Under the pieces are notes generated by a model, which was not told the DNA's origin, did no database searches, and saw nothing but the letters and a program-made list of their open reading frames with translations. A stretch of DNA of 51,483 nt from Bacteroidales bacterium (GTDB taxonomy: Bacteria; Bacteroidota; Bacteroidia; Bacteroidales; UBA7960): contig PUOJ01000035.1 of the NCBI GenBank assembly GCA_003552075.1, forward strand, positions 1-51,483, given 5' to 3'. Below are positions 32,092 to 42,266 of the stretch, in pieces. The translations under genes and the position numbers were made by a program. Position 1 is the stretch's first letter, and each line of letters opens with the position of its first letter.

Positions 32092-32694
32092 TTACTTATC
32101 GTCATCCCGGTCGGACTGCCCCTGGCGGGATCTGCTCTCCTCGCTCCTGGTTTGCACAGTCTTTCTTTTTTCAACCACCTCGTCCCCGCCTTGCTGCACT
32201 TTCTCTTCGTAAACGATATCTGCTACTTCGCTCTTTTCTTCGTCGTCAGGAAATCCGCAGCCGCCACCACGCTTGATCAAATAGTAACCACCTGCAAGGG
32301 CAAGCATAATCGCGCCGATACCAATAAAGTCCATGCCCGTATGGTACTCAATGTCCATCACGATCACTTTTCGTGCGATGGCGATAATGGCGACCAACAT
32401 CACCACCTCCACGTGGATGACGTGTTTCCGGAAATAGACCTTGATGGTGTCCAGGAGCTCGATGCCGATGACAACAAGAAGGACTACACCAAAAACGTTC
32501 ATCAGGTTATCCAGGTTGATTACAAGGTGTTCGTCGTTGCTGTTGTATACAGAACTACCAAGAACCCACGCAAGTTCAATAGTGGCCAGCACCAGCAACA
32601 ACGACATTAGAATCACCAATACCTTGATAATGCTTCGCTCAACGAAGCGGATAAACTTTTTCAGAATAGGGGGCGTGTGGTCAGTGTGTGGCAT
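32092..32694 (-). CDS. Phosphate-starvation-inducible PsiE-like membrane protein
   Basis: Four hydrophobic segments, VLLVVIGIELLDTIKVYFRKHVIHVEVVMLVAIIAIARKVIVMD; charged tail; start at MPHTDHTPP. Confidence 0.8.
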   Translation of the reverse strand: MPHTDHTPPILKKFIRFVERSIIKVLVILMSLLLVLATIELAWVLGSSVYNSNDEHLVINLDNLMNVFGVVLLVVIGIELLDTIKVYFRKHVIHVEVVMLVAIIAIARKVIVMDIEYHTGMDFIGIGAIMLALAGGYYLIKRGGGCGFPDDEEKSEVADIVYEEKVQQGGDEVVEKRKTVQTRSEESRSRQGQSDRDDDK

Positions 32695-32906
32695 AATGAT
32701 GGTTATTTTAATACTTTCACTTGCAATTTTGCAGAAGGACTTGCAAAAATACAAAATCTTCGTATTGCTTAAAAAATACTTAGCCATTAACCCGCATGAA
32801 CATTACAGGTTCACTGTAAGCAGGGCAAAAAAGATTTCAGGAGGTGCTGGCGCAATGGCACATGTTTTTTTGCGCAGGATGAGACTTGAATGAAGGAAGG
32901 AGGGCG

Positions 32907-32942
32907 AAAAAAAAAGGCCGGCATTGAAAAAGTGCCGACCTT
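32907..32942 (-). terminator. Rho-independent terminator downstream of the small minus-strand secreted protein gene
   Basis: AAGGCCGGCA (32914-32923) / TGCCGACCTT (32933-32942), 9/10 paired; A-run at 32907-32915 gives a T-run on the minus strand. Confidence 0.7.
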
Positions 32943-33000
32943 CAGCTACTTAAACCAAGGAGTATAGCGCGCTATGCGTTACCGCCTGCGAAATTGCATT

Positions 33001-33288
33001 TTAATTTATGTAAAATGGCAATTCTTCTTCACATTCAGGCTTTTGCAAGCTTCTTACCAATGCCTGGAATGTTTCATGATCCTGCGGATTGACTTGCTCG
33101 TGGTAAATGATGGCACGAAGGACATCCGGGATATCTTCATTGCTTACTTGCTCCTCGTAGGCTTCCATTTGCAGGGTTTTGCCATCGGGAGTTTCAAAAA
33201 CCAATGTGTTTGCACCATACATGCCATCACCGGCTGCCATGGCGCCTGCAGTAAATAAGAGCAATACGGAAAAAATAAGTGTTTTCAT
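33001..33288 (-). CDS. Small exported protein of unknown function (~95 aa)
   Basis: Signal peptide MKTLIFSVLLLFTAGAMA; followed by a terminator. Confidence 0.6.
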   Translation of the reverse strand: MKTLIFSVLLLFTAGAMAAGDGMYGANTLVFETPDGKTLQMEAYEEQVSNEDIPDVLRAIIYHEQVNPQDHETFQALVRSLQKPECEEELPFYIN

Positions 33289-33591
33289 TGTACTAAGTTT
33301 TTTGAGGTTATACATAATGTTTTGTTGCTTTCGATTATGAATGCGCTTATCTTTTGAAGCATTCTATTATATATACAACTAACTGCCCAATATTGTTCAA
33401 GAATATTTCAAAAAAATTAAACAAAATATATTTAATTGCAGTCATTGTGCCTGGTTCAGATAAACACATTAAAGCCTAACAAAGATTGATGCGGTTTGTT
33501 CAAGGAGGTAACAGGCCTTCTTTCATAAATTATCTAACTTTGCTGAAAATTGGAAAACCGGGTATTATCCAGTTTTTTATACTGCAATGAT

Positions 33592-34773
33592 ATGAAGCCT
33601 TATGAAGGATTGCGACGATCGACGCTATTGCTGGGTAGCACGTTGACGGTGATGGCTGGTGCGATCATTGCACCTGCTTTGCCGGAGATCAGCCGGGCAT
33701 TTGATCACCTGGCTGACCCTGAGCTGATGAGCAAGCTGATCCTCACCCTGCCTGCTTTGTTTATTGCATTGCTGGCACCTGTTGCGGGCTATTTTGTTGA
33801 TTGGTCAGGCCGGAAAAAGGTGTTGCTGTTTTCCTTGCTGCTTTATGCCCTGGCGGGTACGACGGGCGCATATCTTTCCAATATATATTTCATCCTTGTG
33901 GGCCGTGCCCTTTTAGGTATATCGGTAGGTGCACTGATGACCAGTATCATAACCCTTATCGGGGATTATTTTGAAGGCCCTCAACGCAGTGCATTCATGG
34001 GCTACCAGGCAGCATTTGCTTCGACAGGGGGACTGATCTTCATTTCCACCGGAGGTTTTCTGGCTGACTTGCACTGGCGATTCCCTTTTCTTATCTACTC
34101 GGTATCTCTCGTGATCCTGGTCATGGCGATGGTTTCGGTCTATGAACCCAGGCGGACTCAACCAGCGGGTGGAGTCAGGCTGATCAGCCTTGATTTGCTC
34201 AGGAGGATTCCTGCGCAGGCATTGTGGGTATATGTCATTGCTTTCTTTTCTTTTGCCGTTTTTTATATGATTCCGGTGCAGCTTCCATTCATGCTTAGCT
34301 CCCTTCCTGATGTCAGCAACACCCAGGTAGGCATAGCCATCGCATTCATGAACATCACCGCCATCATCATGGCCTTCAGCTATCCGTTTGTCAAAAAGAG
34401 GCTGGATTTTCCTTATATCATGGGGCTGGTTTACATACTTGTAGCCTGTGGTTATGCCATTATCAGCATCAGTGAATCATACTGGATGATGGTGGCGGGG
34501 ATCCTTACAGGGGGTTTGGGGTTTGGCATGCAGATGGCCAACATCAACCTCTGGCTGGTTAACCTTGCACCGGCAGAGATCAGGGGCACCCTTGTCGGCT
34601 ATCTAAACACCTGCATCTTTTTCGGTATGTTCATGTCACCGGTCTTGCTGCAGCCTTTGGTGGGACTAACCGATTTACATGCCAGTTTTTCCCTGGTAGC
34701 GATCTTGCTGGTGCTACTTGCCTTCATACTGATGTATTCAGGGAAACGGGGTTATTGGAGGAGTGCGGAATAA
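33592..34773 (+). CDS. MFS transporter
   Basis: 12 hydrophobic segments; GYFVDWSGRKKVLLFSLLLYALAGTTGAY motif; start at MKPYEGLRR. Confidence 0.9.
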   Translation: MKPYEGLRRSTLLLGSTLTVMAGAIIAPALPEISRAFDHLADPELMSKLILTLPALFIALLAPVAGYFVDWSGRKKVLLFSLLLYALAGTTGAYLSNIYFILVGRALLGISVGALMTSIITLIGDYFEGPQRSAFMGYQAAFASTGGLIFISTGGFLADLHWRFPFLIYSVSLVILVMAMVSVYEPRRTQPAGGVRLISLDLLRRIPAQALWVYVIAFFSFAVFYMIPVQLPFMLSSLPDVSNTQVGIAIAFMNITAIIMAFSYPFVKKRLDFPYIMGLVYILVACGYAIISISESYWMMVAGILTGGLGFGMQMANINLWLVNLAPAEIRGTLVGYLNTCIFFGMFMSPVLLQPLVGLTDLHASFSLVAILLVLLAFILMYSGKRGYWRSAE

Positions 34774-34996
34774 CACGACACCAATGCTTATAAGTCAACT
34801 GGAAGGGGCAGGCTGGAATTGGACTCAGCGCAAGAGGGCATTCATTGAGGGGTGGCTTCGGCTATCCGGGCGCCTGAATGATGCACAAAGCATTTCACTG
34901 CATTGAACTCCTTTTGTGCTCAGCCAATAAGGTTTCACGAGGTGCAGGCATGTATGATGTCGGGATGGCTTCTTTTATCTGGGATGGTGTGCTCTT

Positions 34997-35650
34997 TCAG
35001 GTTGGTTTTTTCAGGGTCGAAATGGTTTTTTCAGGGTCGTCTGACTTAAAGACGGCGCTGCCGGCCACCAGGATATCTGCACCTGCATGCACCAGCCGGG
35101 CTGCATTGCTGGTATCCACTCCACCATCCACTTCGATCAGCAATTCCGGATTGCGTTCTTTACGCATCTTATTCAGCTTGGCGATGCGTCCGAATGCATT
35201 GTTAATGAAATGCTGGCCTCCAAAACCGGGGTTAACCGACATCAACAGCACGAAATCTACATCTGGCAATATGTCCTGCAAAAGATCTACAGGGTTGTGC
35301 GGGTTGACTACCACGCCAGGTTTCATTCCCAGCTTTCTGATCTGCTGAATGGTACGGTGGAGGTGCTGGCAGGTTTCATAATGCACGCTGAGCCAGTCGG
35401 CCCCGGCTTCTTTAAAATCCTGGAGATACTTATCGGGCTCGCTGATCATTAGGTGCACGTCCAACGGCTTTTCAGCCACCGACTTGATCTGTTTGATAAT
35501 GGAGAAGCCAAAGGAGATGTTGGGCACGAAATGACCATCCATGACGTCCACGTGAAACATGTCTGCCTGGCTCCGGTTGACCATCTGTATATCCTTTTCC
35601 AGTTGAAGGAAGTTGGCAGACAGGAGGGAGGGCGCTACGAGGTGTTGCAT
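34997..35650 (-). CDS. rpe: Ribulose-phosphate 3-epimerase
   Basis: APSLLSANFLQLEKDI, FHVDVMDGHFVPNISFG, DVHLMISEPDKY, VNPGFGGQHFI, EVDGGVD. Confidence 0.95.
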   Translation of the reverse strand: MQHLVAPSLLSANFLQLEKDIQMVNRSQADMFHVDVMDGHFVPNISFGFSIIKQIKSVAEKPLDVHLMISEPDKYLQDFKEAGADWLSVHYETCQHLHRTIQQIRKLGMKPGVVVNPHNPVDLLQDILPDVDFVLLMSVNPGFGGQHFINNAFGRIAKLNKMRKERNPELLIEVDGGVDTSNAARLVHAGADILVAGSAVFKSDDPEKTISTLKKPT

Positions 35651-35685
35651 GAGGGTCAGTGTTAATGGCTGCTTTGGCAGCTGGT

Positions 35686-36555
35686 TCAGCCCAGGTATGT
35701 TTTCAGGATTTTACACTTTGAGGTTTGCTTGAGGTGCTTGAGGGCCCTTTCCTTTATCTGCCGTGCCCTTTCCCTTGTGAGGTTCAGCTTTTCACCGATC
35801 TCTTCAAGCGTGTGCGGCTGTTTTCCGTTCAGCCCAAAGTAAAGCACGATCACATCTTCTTCCCTTTGGGGAAGCGTGGCGATGGTGCGTTCAATCTCTC
35901 TTTTCAGCGAATCGTAAAGCAGGCTGTTTTCGGGTGTGTTTGCATCATCCTTGTTTGACAGCACTTCATACATGTCAGATGAGTCTTCGGTTTCCAGGAT
36001 GGGCGCATCCATGCTGAGGTGTCTTCCGCTGTGTCGGAGGGCCTCTTTTACCTCTTCTGCGGTAACGCCAAGCACCTCTGCAATTTCATCCGGGTTTGGC
36101 TCGCGTTCGTGCTTTTGTTCCAGTTCGCCGTATATTCTGTTGACTTTGTTGATGAGGCCAATTTTGTTCAGGGGAAGCCTTACGATGCGTGCCTGTTCAG
36201 CAAGCGCCTGCAGGATCGACTGCCTGATCCACCAGACGGCGTAAGAGATGAATTTAAAACCTTTGGTTTCGTCAAAGCGCTCAGCCGCTTTCAGCAAGCC
36301 CAGGTTGCCTTCATTGATAAGGTCGGGCAAACTGAGACCCTGGTTCTGGTATTGCTTGGATACGGAAACCACAAAACGGAGGTTGGCCTTGCAAAGTTTT
36401 TCAAGAGCCGCCTTGTCACCCTTTTTTATCCGCTGCGCCAACCGTACTTCTTCCTCTGCAGAAATCAACGGTACCTTTGCAATCTCTTGCAAATATTTGT
36501 CCAGTGATGCCGTATCACGGTTGGTAACTTGCTTGACTATTTTAAGTTGTCTCAT
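35686..36555 (-). CDS. RNA polymerase sigma-70 factor, RpoD/SigA type (paralog 2)
   Basis: [73 protein letters not shown]; region 4.2 [17 protein letters not shown]. Confidence 0.92.
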   Translation of the reverse strand: MRQLKIVKQVTNRDTASLDKYLQEIAKVPLISAEEEVRLAQRIKKGDKAALEKLCKANLRFVVSVSKQYQNQGLSLPDLINEGNLGLLKAAERFDETKGFKFISYAVWWIRQSILQALAEQARIVRLPLNKIGLINKVNRIYGELEQKHEREPNPDEIAEVLGVTAEEVKEALRHSGRHLSMDAPILETEDSSDMYEVLSNKDDANTPENSLLYDSLKREIERTIATLPQREEDVIVLYFGLNGKQPHTLEEIGEKLNLTRERARQIKERALKHLKQTSKCKILKTYLG

Positions 36556-36622
36556 GAAAACAGCCTTTACAGGGAGGAGTGATTGGTAGCCATGCTGAAA
36601 AGCAAAAGCGGATAATCAATCA

Positions 36623-36669
36623 TTGCCCCTATTGGCAAAAACCGAAAGTTTTCACTCCAATAGGGGCAA
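36623..36669. promoter_or_regulatory. 13-bp perfect inverted repeat with nested small hairpin between pnp and the second sigma gene
   Basis: TTGCCCCTATTGG (36623-36635) / CCAATAGGGGCAA (36657-36669); inner AAAAC...GTTTT; TATATTTG on the minus strand at 36674-36667. Confidence 0.75.
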
Positions 36670-36706
36670 ATATAATCAAAAACCTTGCTGGTATAATCAA
36701 ATAATC

Positions 36707-38854
36707 TTACTGCGAAGGTTTTTTGTCGCGCGGAAGCAGTACTTTTCTGGAAAGCTTAAGCTTGCCGGTCTTTTTGTCTACGTCCAGCAATTTCACCTCA
36801 ATCTCATCGCCTACTTCAAAACCGCTGTCTTCTACTTTTTCCAATCTCCGCCACTCAATCTCGCTGATATGCAGCAAGCCTTCTTTGCCGGGAAGGATCT
36901 CCACAAACATGCCAAAGGGCACAATGCTCTTGATCTTGCCCTGGTATACCTGGCCGATCTCCGGCACGGCGATGATGCCCTTGATCCGGTCAACCACAAA
37001 GTCGATGGATTTCTTGTCTTCAGATACGATGTCTACCACGCCATAGTCGCCTACTTCTTCGATTACGATGGTGGCTCCACTTTCTTTTTGAAGCTCTTGT
37101 ATCACCTTGCCTCCTGGGCCGATGATCGCACCGATGAACTCTTTAGGTACGGTCAGCTTGATGATCCTGGGCACGTGGGGCTTGTATTCTGCCCTGGGTT
37201 CGCTGATCGACTTCTCCATTTCCTGCAGGATGTGGAGTCTGCCTTCGCGAGCTTGCGCCAGTGCTCTCTCCAGCACTTCGTAACGCAATCCGTCAACTTT
37301 GATATCCATCTGGCAGGCGGTAATGCCATCTTTGGTTCCGGTTACCTTGAAATCCATGTCGCCAAGGTGGTCTTCGTCACCCAGGATATCCGAAAGGATG
37401 GCGTATCTGTCGCTTTCCGTATCCGCAATCATCCCCATGGCGATGCCTGATACTGGTTTGGAAATCTTTACGCCGGCGTCCATTAGTGCCAGGGTGCCTG
37501 CACATACCGTGGCCATTGATGAAGAGCCGTTAGATTCCAGGATGTCGGATACCACGCGGATCGTATAGGGGTTGTCGTTGCCGTTGGGGAGCACGTTTTT
37601 CAGGGCACGCATGGCCAGGTTGCCATGGCCGATCTCCCGGCGGCTGGTGCCACGCATCATCTTCACTTCGCCGGTGCAATATGGCGGGAAGTTGTAGTGC
37701 AGCAAAAACTTGCTCTTGCCTTCAATCACTGCGCCATCGATTGTTTGTTCGTCGAGTTTGGTCCCCAGGGTGACGGTTGTCAGTGACTGGGTTTCGCCAC
37801 GGGTAAATATGGCAGATCCGTGTGCTGCGGGGAGGTAGTCCACTTCTGTCCAGATGTCCCGGATTTCTTCGGGTTTGCGACCGTCCAGGCGTTTCTGGGT
37901 GTCGAGCACAAAGTCGCGGATGGCTTTCTTTTGGATCTCGCCAAAGTATTCCTTGACCAAGTCGCCTTTTTCTTCCAGCATCTCTTCATCGAAGCCTTCA
38001 GTATACTGTTCCAGCACTGCGCCGAAGCTTTCCTTCCGTTTGTGCTTGTCATTGATGCACTGCGCGGCCACGTCATAGAGTTTTTTGTAGAGGGCCTTGT
38101 GCATGTCTTCTTTTAGTTTATCATCAGCTGGTTGTGGTGGATATTCGCGTTTGGTCTGTGCTTTTTCCACCCCTGCTGCCAGGTCAAGCTGTGCCTGGCA
38201 CTGGGTTTTGATGGCACCATGCGCCTCCTTGATGGCCTCCAGCAGATCAGCTTCTGAAACCTCTTTGGTTTCACCCTCTACCATGATGATGTTTTCAAGG
38301 GTGCCGGCTACGATCAGGTCAATGTCGGCCGACTCCTGGGCCGTCATTCCGGGGTTGATCTCAAATTTGCCATCAATGCGGGCAATCCTGACCTCGGATA
38401 TTGGTCCGTTAAACGGAATATCTGATACGGTGAGCGCAGTAGATGCTGCCAAACCGGCGAGTGCATCCGGTAAGGTGTCCTTCCCGGCAGAGATCAGGGA
38501 GATCAATACCTGTGTTTCTGCCTGGTAGTTGTCGGGAAACATTGGGCGAAGTGCCCTGTCCACCATGCGCGAAATCAATATTTCATGCTCTGACGGCCTG
38601 GCCTCCCGTTTAAAAAAACCACCCGGGAAGCGACCTGCCGCCGCATACTTTTCCTGGTAATCCACGGATAAAGGAAGGAATGACTGGCCCTCCTTCACTT
38701 CTGATTTGGCCACCACGGTGGCCAGCAGCATGGTGTCGCCCATGCGAACAACCACGGAACCGTCGGCCTGCTTAGCCAGCTTGCCTGTTTCAAGGGTGAT
38801 CTGTCTGCCTTCACCCAATTCGATTGTCTTCTGAATTCCTTTTTGTGTACTCAT
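36707..38854 (-). CDS. pnp: Polyribonucleotide nucleotidyltransferase
   Basis: Two RNase PH domains, KH ([26 protein letters not shown]) and S1 ([30 protein letters not shown]) domains. Confidence 0.96.
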   Translation of the reverse strand: MSTQKGIQKTIELGEGRQITLETGKLAKQADGSVVVRMGDTMLLATVVAKSEVKEGQSFLPLSVDYQEKYAAAGRFPGGFFKREARPSEHEILISRMVDRALRPMFPDNYQAETQVLISLISAGKDTLPDALAGLAASTALTVSDIPFNGPISEVRIARIDGKFEINPGMTAQESADIDLIVAGTLENIIMVEGETKEVSEADLLEAIKEAHGAIKTQCQAQLDLAAGVEKAQTKREYPPQPADDKLKEDMHKALYKKLYDVAAQCINDKHKRKESFGAVLEQYTEGFDEEMLEEKGDLVKEYFGEIQKKAIRDFVLDTQKRLDGRKPEEIRDIWTEVDYLPAAHGSAIFTRGETQSLTTVTLGTKLDEQTIDGAVIEGKSKFLLHYNFPPYCTGEVKMMRGTSRREIGHGNLAMRALKNVLPNGNDNPYTIRVVSDILESNGSSSMATVCAGTLALMDAGVKISKPVSGIAMGMIADTESDRYAILSDILGDEDHLGDMDFKVTGTKDGITACQMDIKVDGLRYEVLERALAQAREGRLHILQEMEKSISEPRAEYKPHVPRIIKLTVPKEFIGAIIGPGGKVIQELQKESGATIVIEEVGDYGVVDIVSEDKKSIDFVVDRIKGIIAVPEIGQVYQGKIKSIVPFGMFVEILPGKEGLLHISEIEWRRLEKVEDSGFEVGDEIEVKLLDVDKKTGKLKLSRKVLLPRDKKPSQ

Positions 38855-38901
38855 CTTCAGTTTCTCGTCTCTTATTAATATTTAGGTCAATTAGATGTTT
38901 A

Positions 38902-38939
38902 GATAAAAAAACAGGCAATTAACGAGTAATTGCCTGTTT
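38902..38939 (-). terminator. Terminator-like hairpin between rpsO and pnp
   Basis: AAACAGGCAATTA (38909-38921) / TAATTGCCTGTTT (38927-38939), perfect 13-bp stem, 5-nt loop, T-run on the minus strand. Confidence 0.75.
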
Positions 38940-38953
38940 ATCACCAAATAAAT

Positions 38954-39223
38954 TTACTTTCTTAGGTTGAGCTTCTTAATGATTGCCCGGTAGCGTTCAA
39001 TGTCATTATTCTTCAGATAGTTCAGCAATTTTCTTCTTTTTCCTACCAGCAATACCAGTGAGCGCCTGGTGCCCAGATCTTTTTTATTTGTTTTTAGATG
39101 GTCGGTCAAATGCTTGATCCGATGCGTGAACAGAGCGATCTGGCTTTCCGGGGAACCGGTATCGGTTTCTTTCCCGCCAAATTCCTTAAAGATATTCTTC
39201 TTGATTTCCGGACTTAAATACAT
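38954..39223 (-). CDS. rpsO: 30S ribosomal protein S15
   Basis: [59 protein letters not shown]. Confidence 0.95.
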   Translation of the reverse strand: MYLSPEIKKNIFKEFGGKETDTGSPESQIALFTHRIKHLTDHLKTNKKDLGTRRSLVLLVGKRRKLLNYLKNNDIERYRAIIKKLNLRK

Positions 39224-39274
39224 GTTTTTGAAGCGTTTGTTTCTTTAATTCTCGTTTCTTCTTTTTCAGATTTG

Positions 39275-39306
39275 CAAAAGTACGAAGTTTTTTACGATAC
39301 GCCAAA
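39275..39306 (-). promoter_or_regulatory. Bacteroidetes-type promoter for rpsO
   Basis: On the minus strand TTTG (39306-39303), 20 nt, TACTTTTG (39282-39275). Confidence 0.6.
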
Positions 39307-39561
39307 CAACTTCAGCAAATATTTTGCTTTTTCTTGCTGGCAGGTAGCCATATGCACTTGGCCGTCCTCGCACATGATATGGGCTCAGTTCAGGATATCA
39401 TTCACATAATTGCACCAGGTAAAAAGAATTGATGAATGGGTTTCTTTTATTGAGATAGGAAACCACAGACAGACCCGCCTCTGATTGGATCAAGCAGCAT
39501 TTACATGCCGCTATAAACAAGATCAAGTCTCATGCAGGCTATGGGCAATTTTGTTATGCCT

Positions 39562-40818
39562 CTAATGGGAAAGAAAGGTTGGTGACATGCGGATCATGAC
39601 AAAGGCCCAGTGAGCCCATTCATCGCTGTCACCTCCCCGGATGTATTCCATGCTTTCGCTGCCGAATAGCATGGAGTATCCCAATACGATCTGGGTAAAT
39701 GGATTAAACCGGTAAACCATGTGTAAGTCGATTTCTGCACCCAGATAGGCATCAATGGCTTCTCCCGTTAGCGGGTTCGGGTAATCGTTTTGCAGGAAAA
39801 ACAGATGCAGGTCGGCTGACACGGTGGTGGTCTCAGACAGGTGGTAGCTGTTTTTTATATAGGGGTTGATTAATCCGGCATTTTGCGTGTCGTCGGGGAA
39901 GTTGATAAAGTAGTTCATGTGTCCTTGCCTAGCATATCCCAGGCCATAAAGGTCACTGAATGCGGTAAAGGTATCGCCGGGATCTGTCTGGTCCATTCCG
40001 GAAAACAGCTCCACTCCCAGGGTGTTTTGCATGTTGTCTGCCAGGCTGGTTGCTGCTTCCAGCATGACGTAAAAGGCACTGATGTCCATGCCACTGGCCG
40101 TTTTTCCATGCTGGTAGGCCGGGTAGGCGCGCAGCTCCAGGTTGCTGGCAGCATCCCATACCTGGTAAGAAGCCCAGGTGTAGCGCATGTTAAAATCGTC
40201 GGGGTCATCAGGGTTTTCGTAGCCATCTGCAATCAGGTGAAATGATGACTGCAGGCCTGGTGTAAGCTGTGTATGATACCAAATGTAATTTAGCGTCTTG
40301 TAGTTATTTAAACCGTAATGGGTTTCAAACAGCCTGTTCTGGCTTTGGCTGAAGCTGGTTCCGAAATGCAGTTTGCTGCCGGTATCCGATGAGTACTGAA
40401 AAGTCAGTGCATCGTGCGCGCGTCCGGTAAGTGCCCAATCGTTGAAGGACAAAAGGCGCTGGGTGTCATACTTCAGCTCTTGTCTGCCCACGATGATATC
40501 CAGGTTGTCGGTAGGATGCAATCCCAACCAGGCTTCATACAAGCTGAAGGTCGGCCTGTTATCCATGGTCAGGTTTTGCCCCCAGAGGCGCGTGTCCTGA
40601 AGGGAGACCCTTGTACTGACGCGATCGTCAAGTACGTAAGATAATGACAAACGTGTGCGCTGGTTGATCTGTGCTGCAGGGCTGCTGTCTTCTGTTGGCA
40701 TCATGCGGAACCCGTCACGGAATTCTGCCCGTGGCCTGATTTGCCCTTCCAGCGTAAACTGGGCATATGCTGTGCCGCTGAGGGCGATCATGAGGATGAA
40801 TGTAGTCAGTTGCTTCAT
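39562..40818 (-). CDS. Alginate-export-like outer membrane porin
   Basis: Signal peptide MKQLTTFILMIALSGTAYA; LEGQIRPRAEFRDGF, RTRLSLSY, VGRQELKYDTQRLLSFNDW. Confidence 0.75.
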   Translation of the reverse strand: MKQLTTFILMIALSGTAYAQFTLEGQIRPRAEFRDGFRMMPTEDSSPAAQINQRTRLSLSYVLDDRVSTRVSLQDTRLWGQNLTMDNRPTFSLYEAWLGLHPTDNLDIIVGRQELKYDTQRLLSFNDWALTGRAHDALTFQYSSDTGSKLHFGTSFSQSQNRLFETHYGLNNYKTLNYIWYHTQLTPGLQSSFHLIADGYENPDDPDDFNMRYTWASYQVWDAASNLELRAYPAYQHGKTASGMDISAFYVMLEAATSLADNMQNTLGVELFSGMDQTDPGDTFTAFSDLYGLGYARQGHMNYFINFPDDTQNAGLINPYIKNSYHLSETTTVSADLHLFFLQNDYPNPLTGEAIDAYLGAEIDLHMVYRFNPFTQIVLGYSMLFGSESMEYIRGGDSDEWAHWAFVMIRMSPTFLSH

Positions 40819-40871
40819 GTGTTTATAGTTTTTCAATTTGTTGGTTATCTGATGTTTGTGTTTTTAGCAGG

Positions 40872-40934
40872 ATTGCTATTGGCTGTTGGCTAATTGGCTT
40901 TTGGTTATTGGCTTTTGGCTATTAGCTATTGGCA
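40872..40934. repeat. 7-nt-phased degenerate array (TTGGCTA/TTGGCTT)
   Basis: GCT-type cores at 40875,40882,40889,40897,40904,40911,40918,40925,40932; reverse complement equals the GCCAAYA family at 14118-14187. Confidence 0.88.
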
Positions 40935-41222
40935 AGAAAGCCAAAAGCCTACTTAGTCTGAACGCCCCCGTGAGAATAATCATCCCCCTGTGTGCCAAAA
41001 TACCTGTAATGGCCTATTTAATTTGCTGAGATCGTTAAGCAATAATCTTTATCTTGCGTGTCAATCTCAATGTCATTGCCCGGTTTATTTCAAAAATACA
41101 CATTTAATGCTTTGGCCCGAAGATAAATGCGGTTGGTGCCGCGTATTTGCTTCAGGGGATATGCAGGCATACAGATATCTTTTTTATCTTTGGCCTGTTT
41201 TACATACCCTGCCTGGCACTTT

Positions 41223-42149
41223 ATGAAAAAGTGGAAACAAAAAGCAATTGTTCAGAAAGCCATCTCCTACCTGCCTTATTCCAGGCGCATCAACTTCCTT
41301 TTTCAAAAATTCGTGACAAGGGGCGTACAGCTCACTGATCATTATTTCATCGACCGGTTGCAACATGCCCGGAATCATATTGGGGCCTATCAGCGTGCTG
41401 CTGATGACCGGGTGCCCGAAAGCACCCTGGAGCTTGGTACCGGCTGGTACCCAATCGTACCGGTCGCGCTGTTCCTGTTGGGCGCCGAAAACATCTATTC
41501 TGTAGACATCTCCACATTAACTTCCCGAAAAAGGCTATTGATTACACTCCAGTATTTTGCCCAGGCTGAGGAAAACAACACACTCAGGGACTATGTTTCC
41601 TGCAGGCCTGAGCGGATGTCGGTCATTCATGAGCTGATTCGCAATCCGGAACGCTTGTCATTATCGCAAATGCTCGAGCGCCTGCATATCCGTTACCTGC
41701 GGGAAGACACCCGGTCCATCTCACTCAGGGATGGTTCAATTGACCTCATACATTCGAACAATACCTTCGAACATATCTATCCGGACATTTTGTGCAGTAT
41801 TTTAAAGGAATTCAAACGCATCCTCAGGAAGCCGGGTGGTGTGATGTCCCATTTTGTAGACATGACCGATCATTTTGCACACATTGACCCTTCCATCAGC
41901 GTGTATCACTTCCTGCGGTTTACTGAAAGGCAATGGCGCTGGATTGACAACGGGATACAGCCACAAAATCGTTTACGTGCAGATGATTACCTGCAGATTT
42001 ATGCAGATTTGGCTATCCCGGTCACCGGTGAGGAATGTCGCCCCGGTGACCTGGAAACGCTCCGCAATATTCCTTTGGCTGCACGGTTCCGTGATAAACC
42101 CCTGGAAGTGCTTGCAAAGACCCATTGCCATTATCAATCTGCATTTTGA
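41223..42149 (+). CDS. Class I SAM-dependent methyltransferase
   Basis: TLELGTGWYPIVPVALFLLGAENIYSVDIS; DLIHSNNTFEHIY; start at MKKWKQKAIV. Confidence 0.7.
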   Translation: MKKWKQKAIVQKAISYLPYSRRINFLFQKFVTRGVQLTDHYFIDRLQHARNHIGAYQRAADDRVPESTLELGTGWYPIVPVALFLLGAENIYSVDISTLTSRKRLLITLQYFAQAEENNTLRDYVSCRPERMSVIHELIRNPERLSLSQMLERLHIRYLREDTRSISLRDGSIDLIHSNNTFEHIYPDILCSILKEFKRILRKPGGVMSHFVDMTDHFAHIDPSISVYHFLRFTERQWRWIDNGIQPQNRLRADDYLQIYADLAIPVTGEECRPGDLETLRNIPLAARFRDKPLEVLAKTHCHYQSAF

Positions 42150-42173
42150 GCGTTCTGTGTATAGTTTTGATGC

Positions 42174-42208
42174 CAAAAAAAGGCGCCATTACCTAAAACA
42201 GCGCCTTT
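42174..42208 (-). terminator. Probable terminator between the convergent methyltransferase and DUF302 genes
   Basis: AAAGGCGC (42179-42186) / GCGCCTTT (42201-42208); A-run upstream is a T-run on the minus strand. Confidence 0.65.
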
Positions 42209-42266
42209 CTTTCACCAAAATAGAACCCCTTGCGGCGTGTCAATCGTGGTTTGGTTAGTTGATTGC

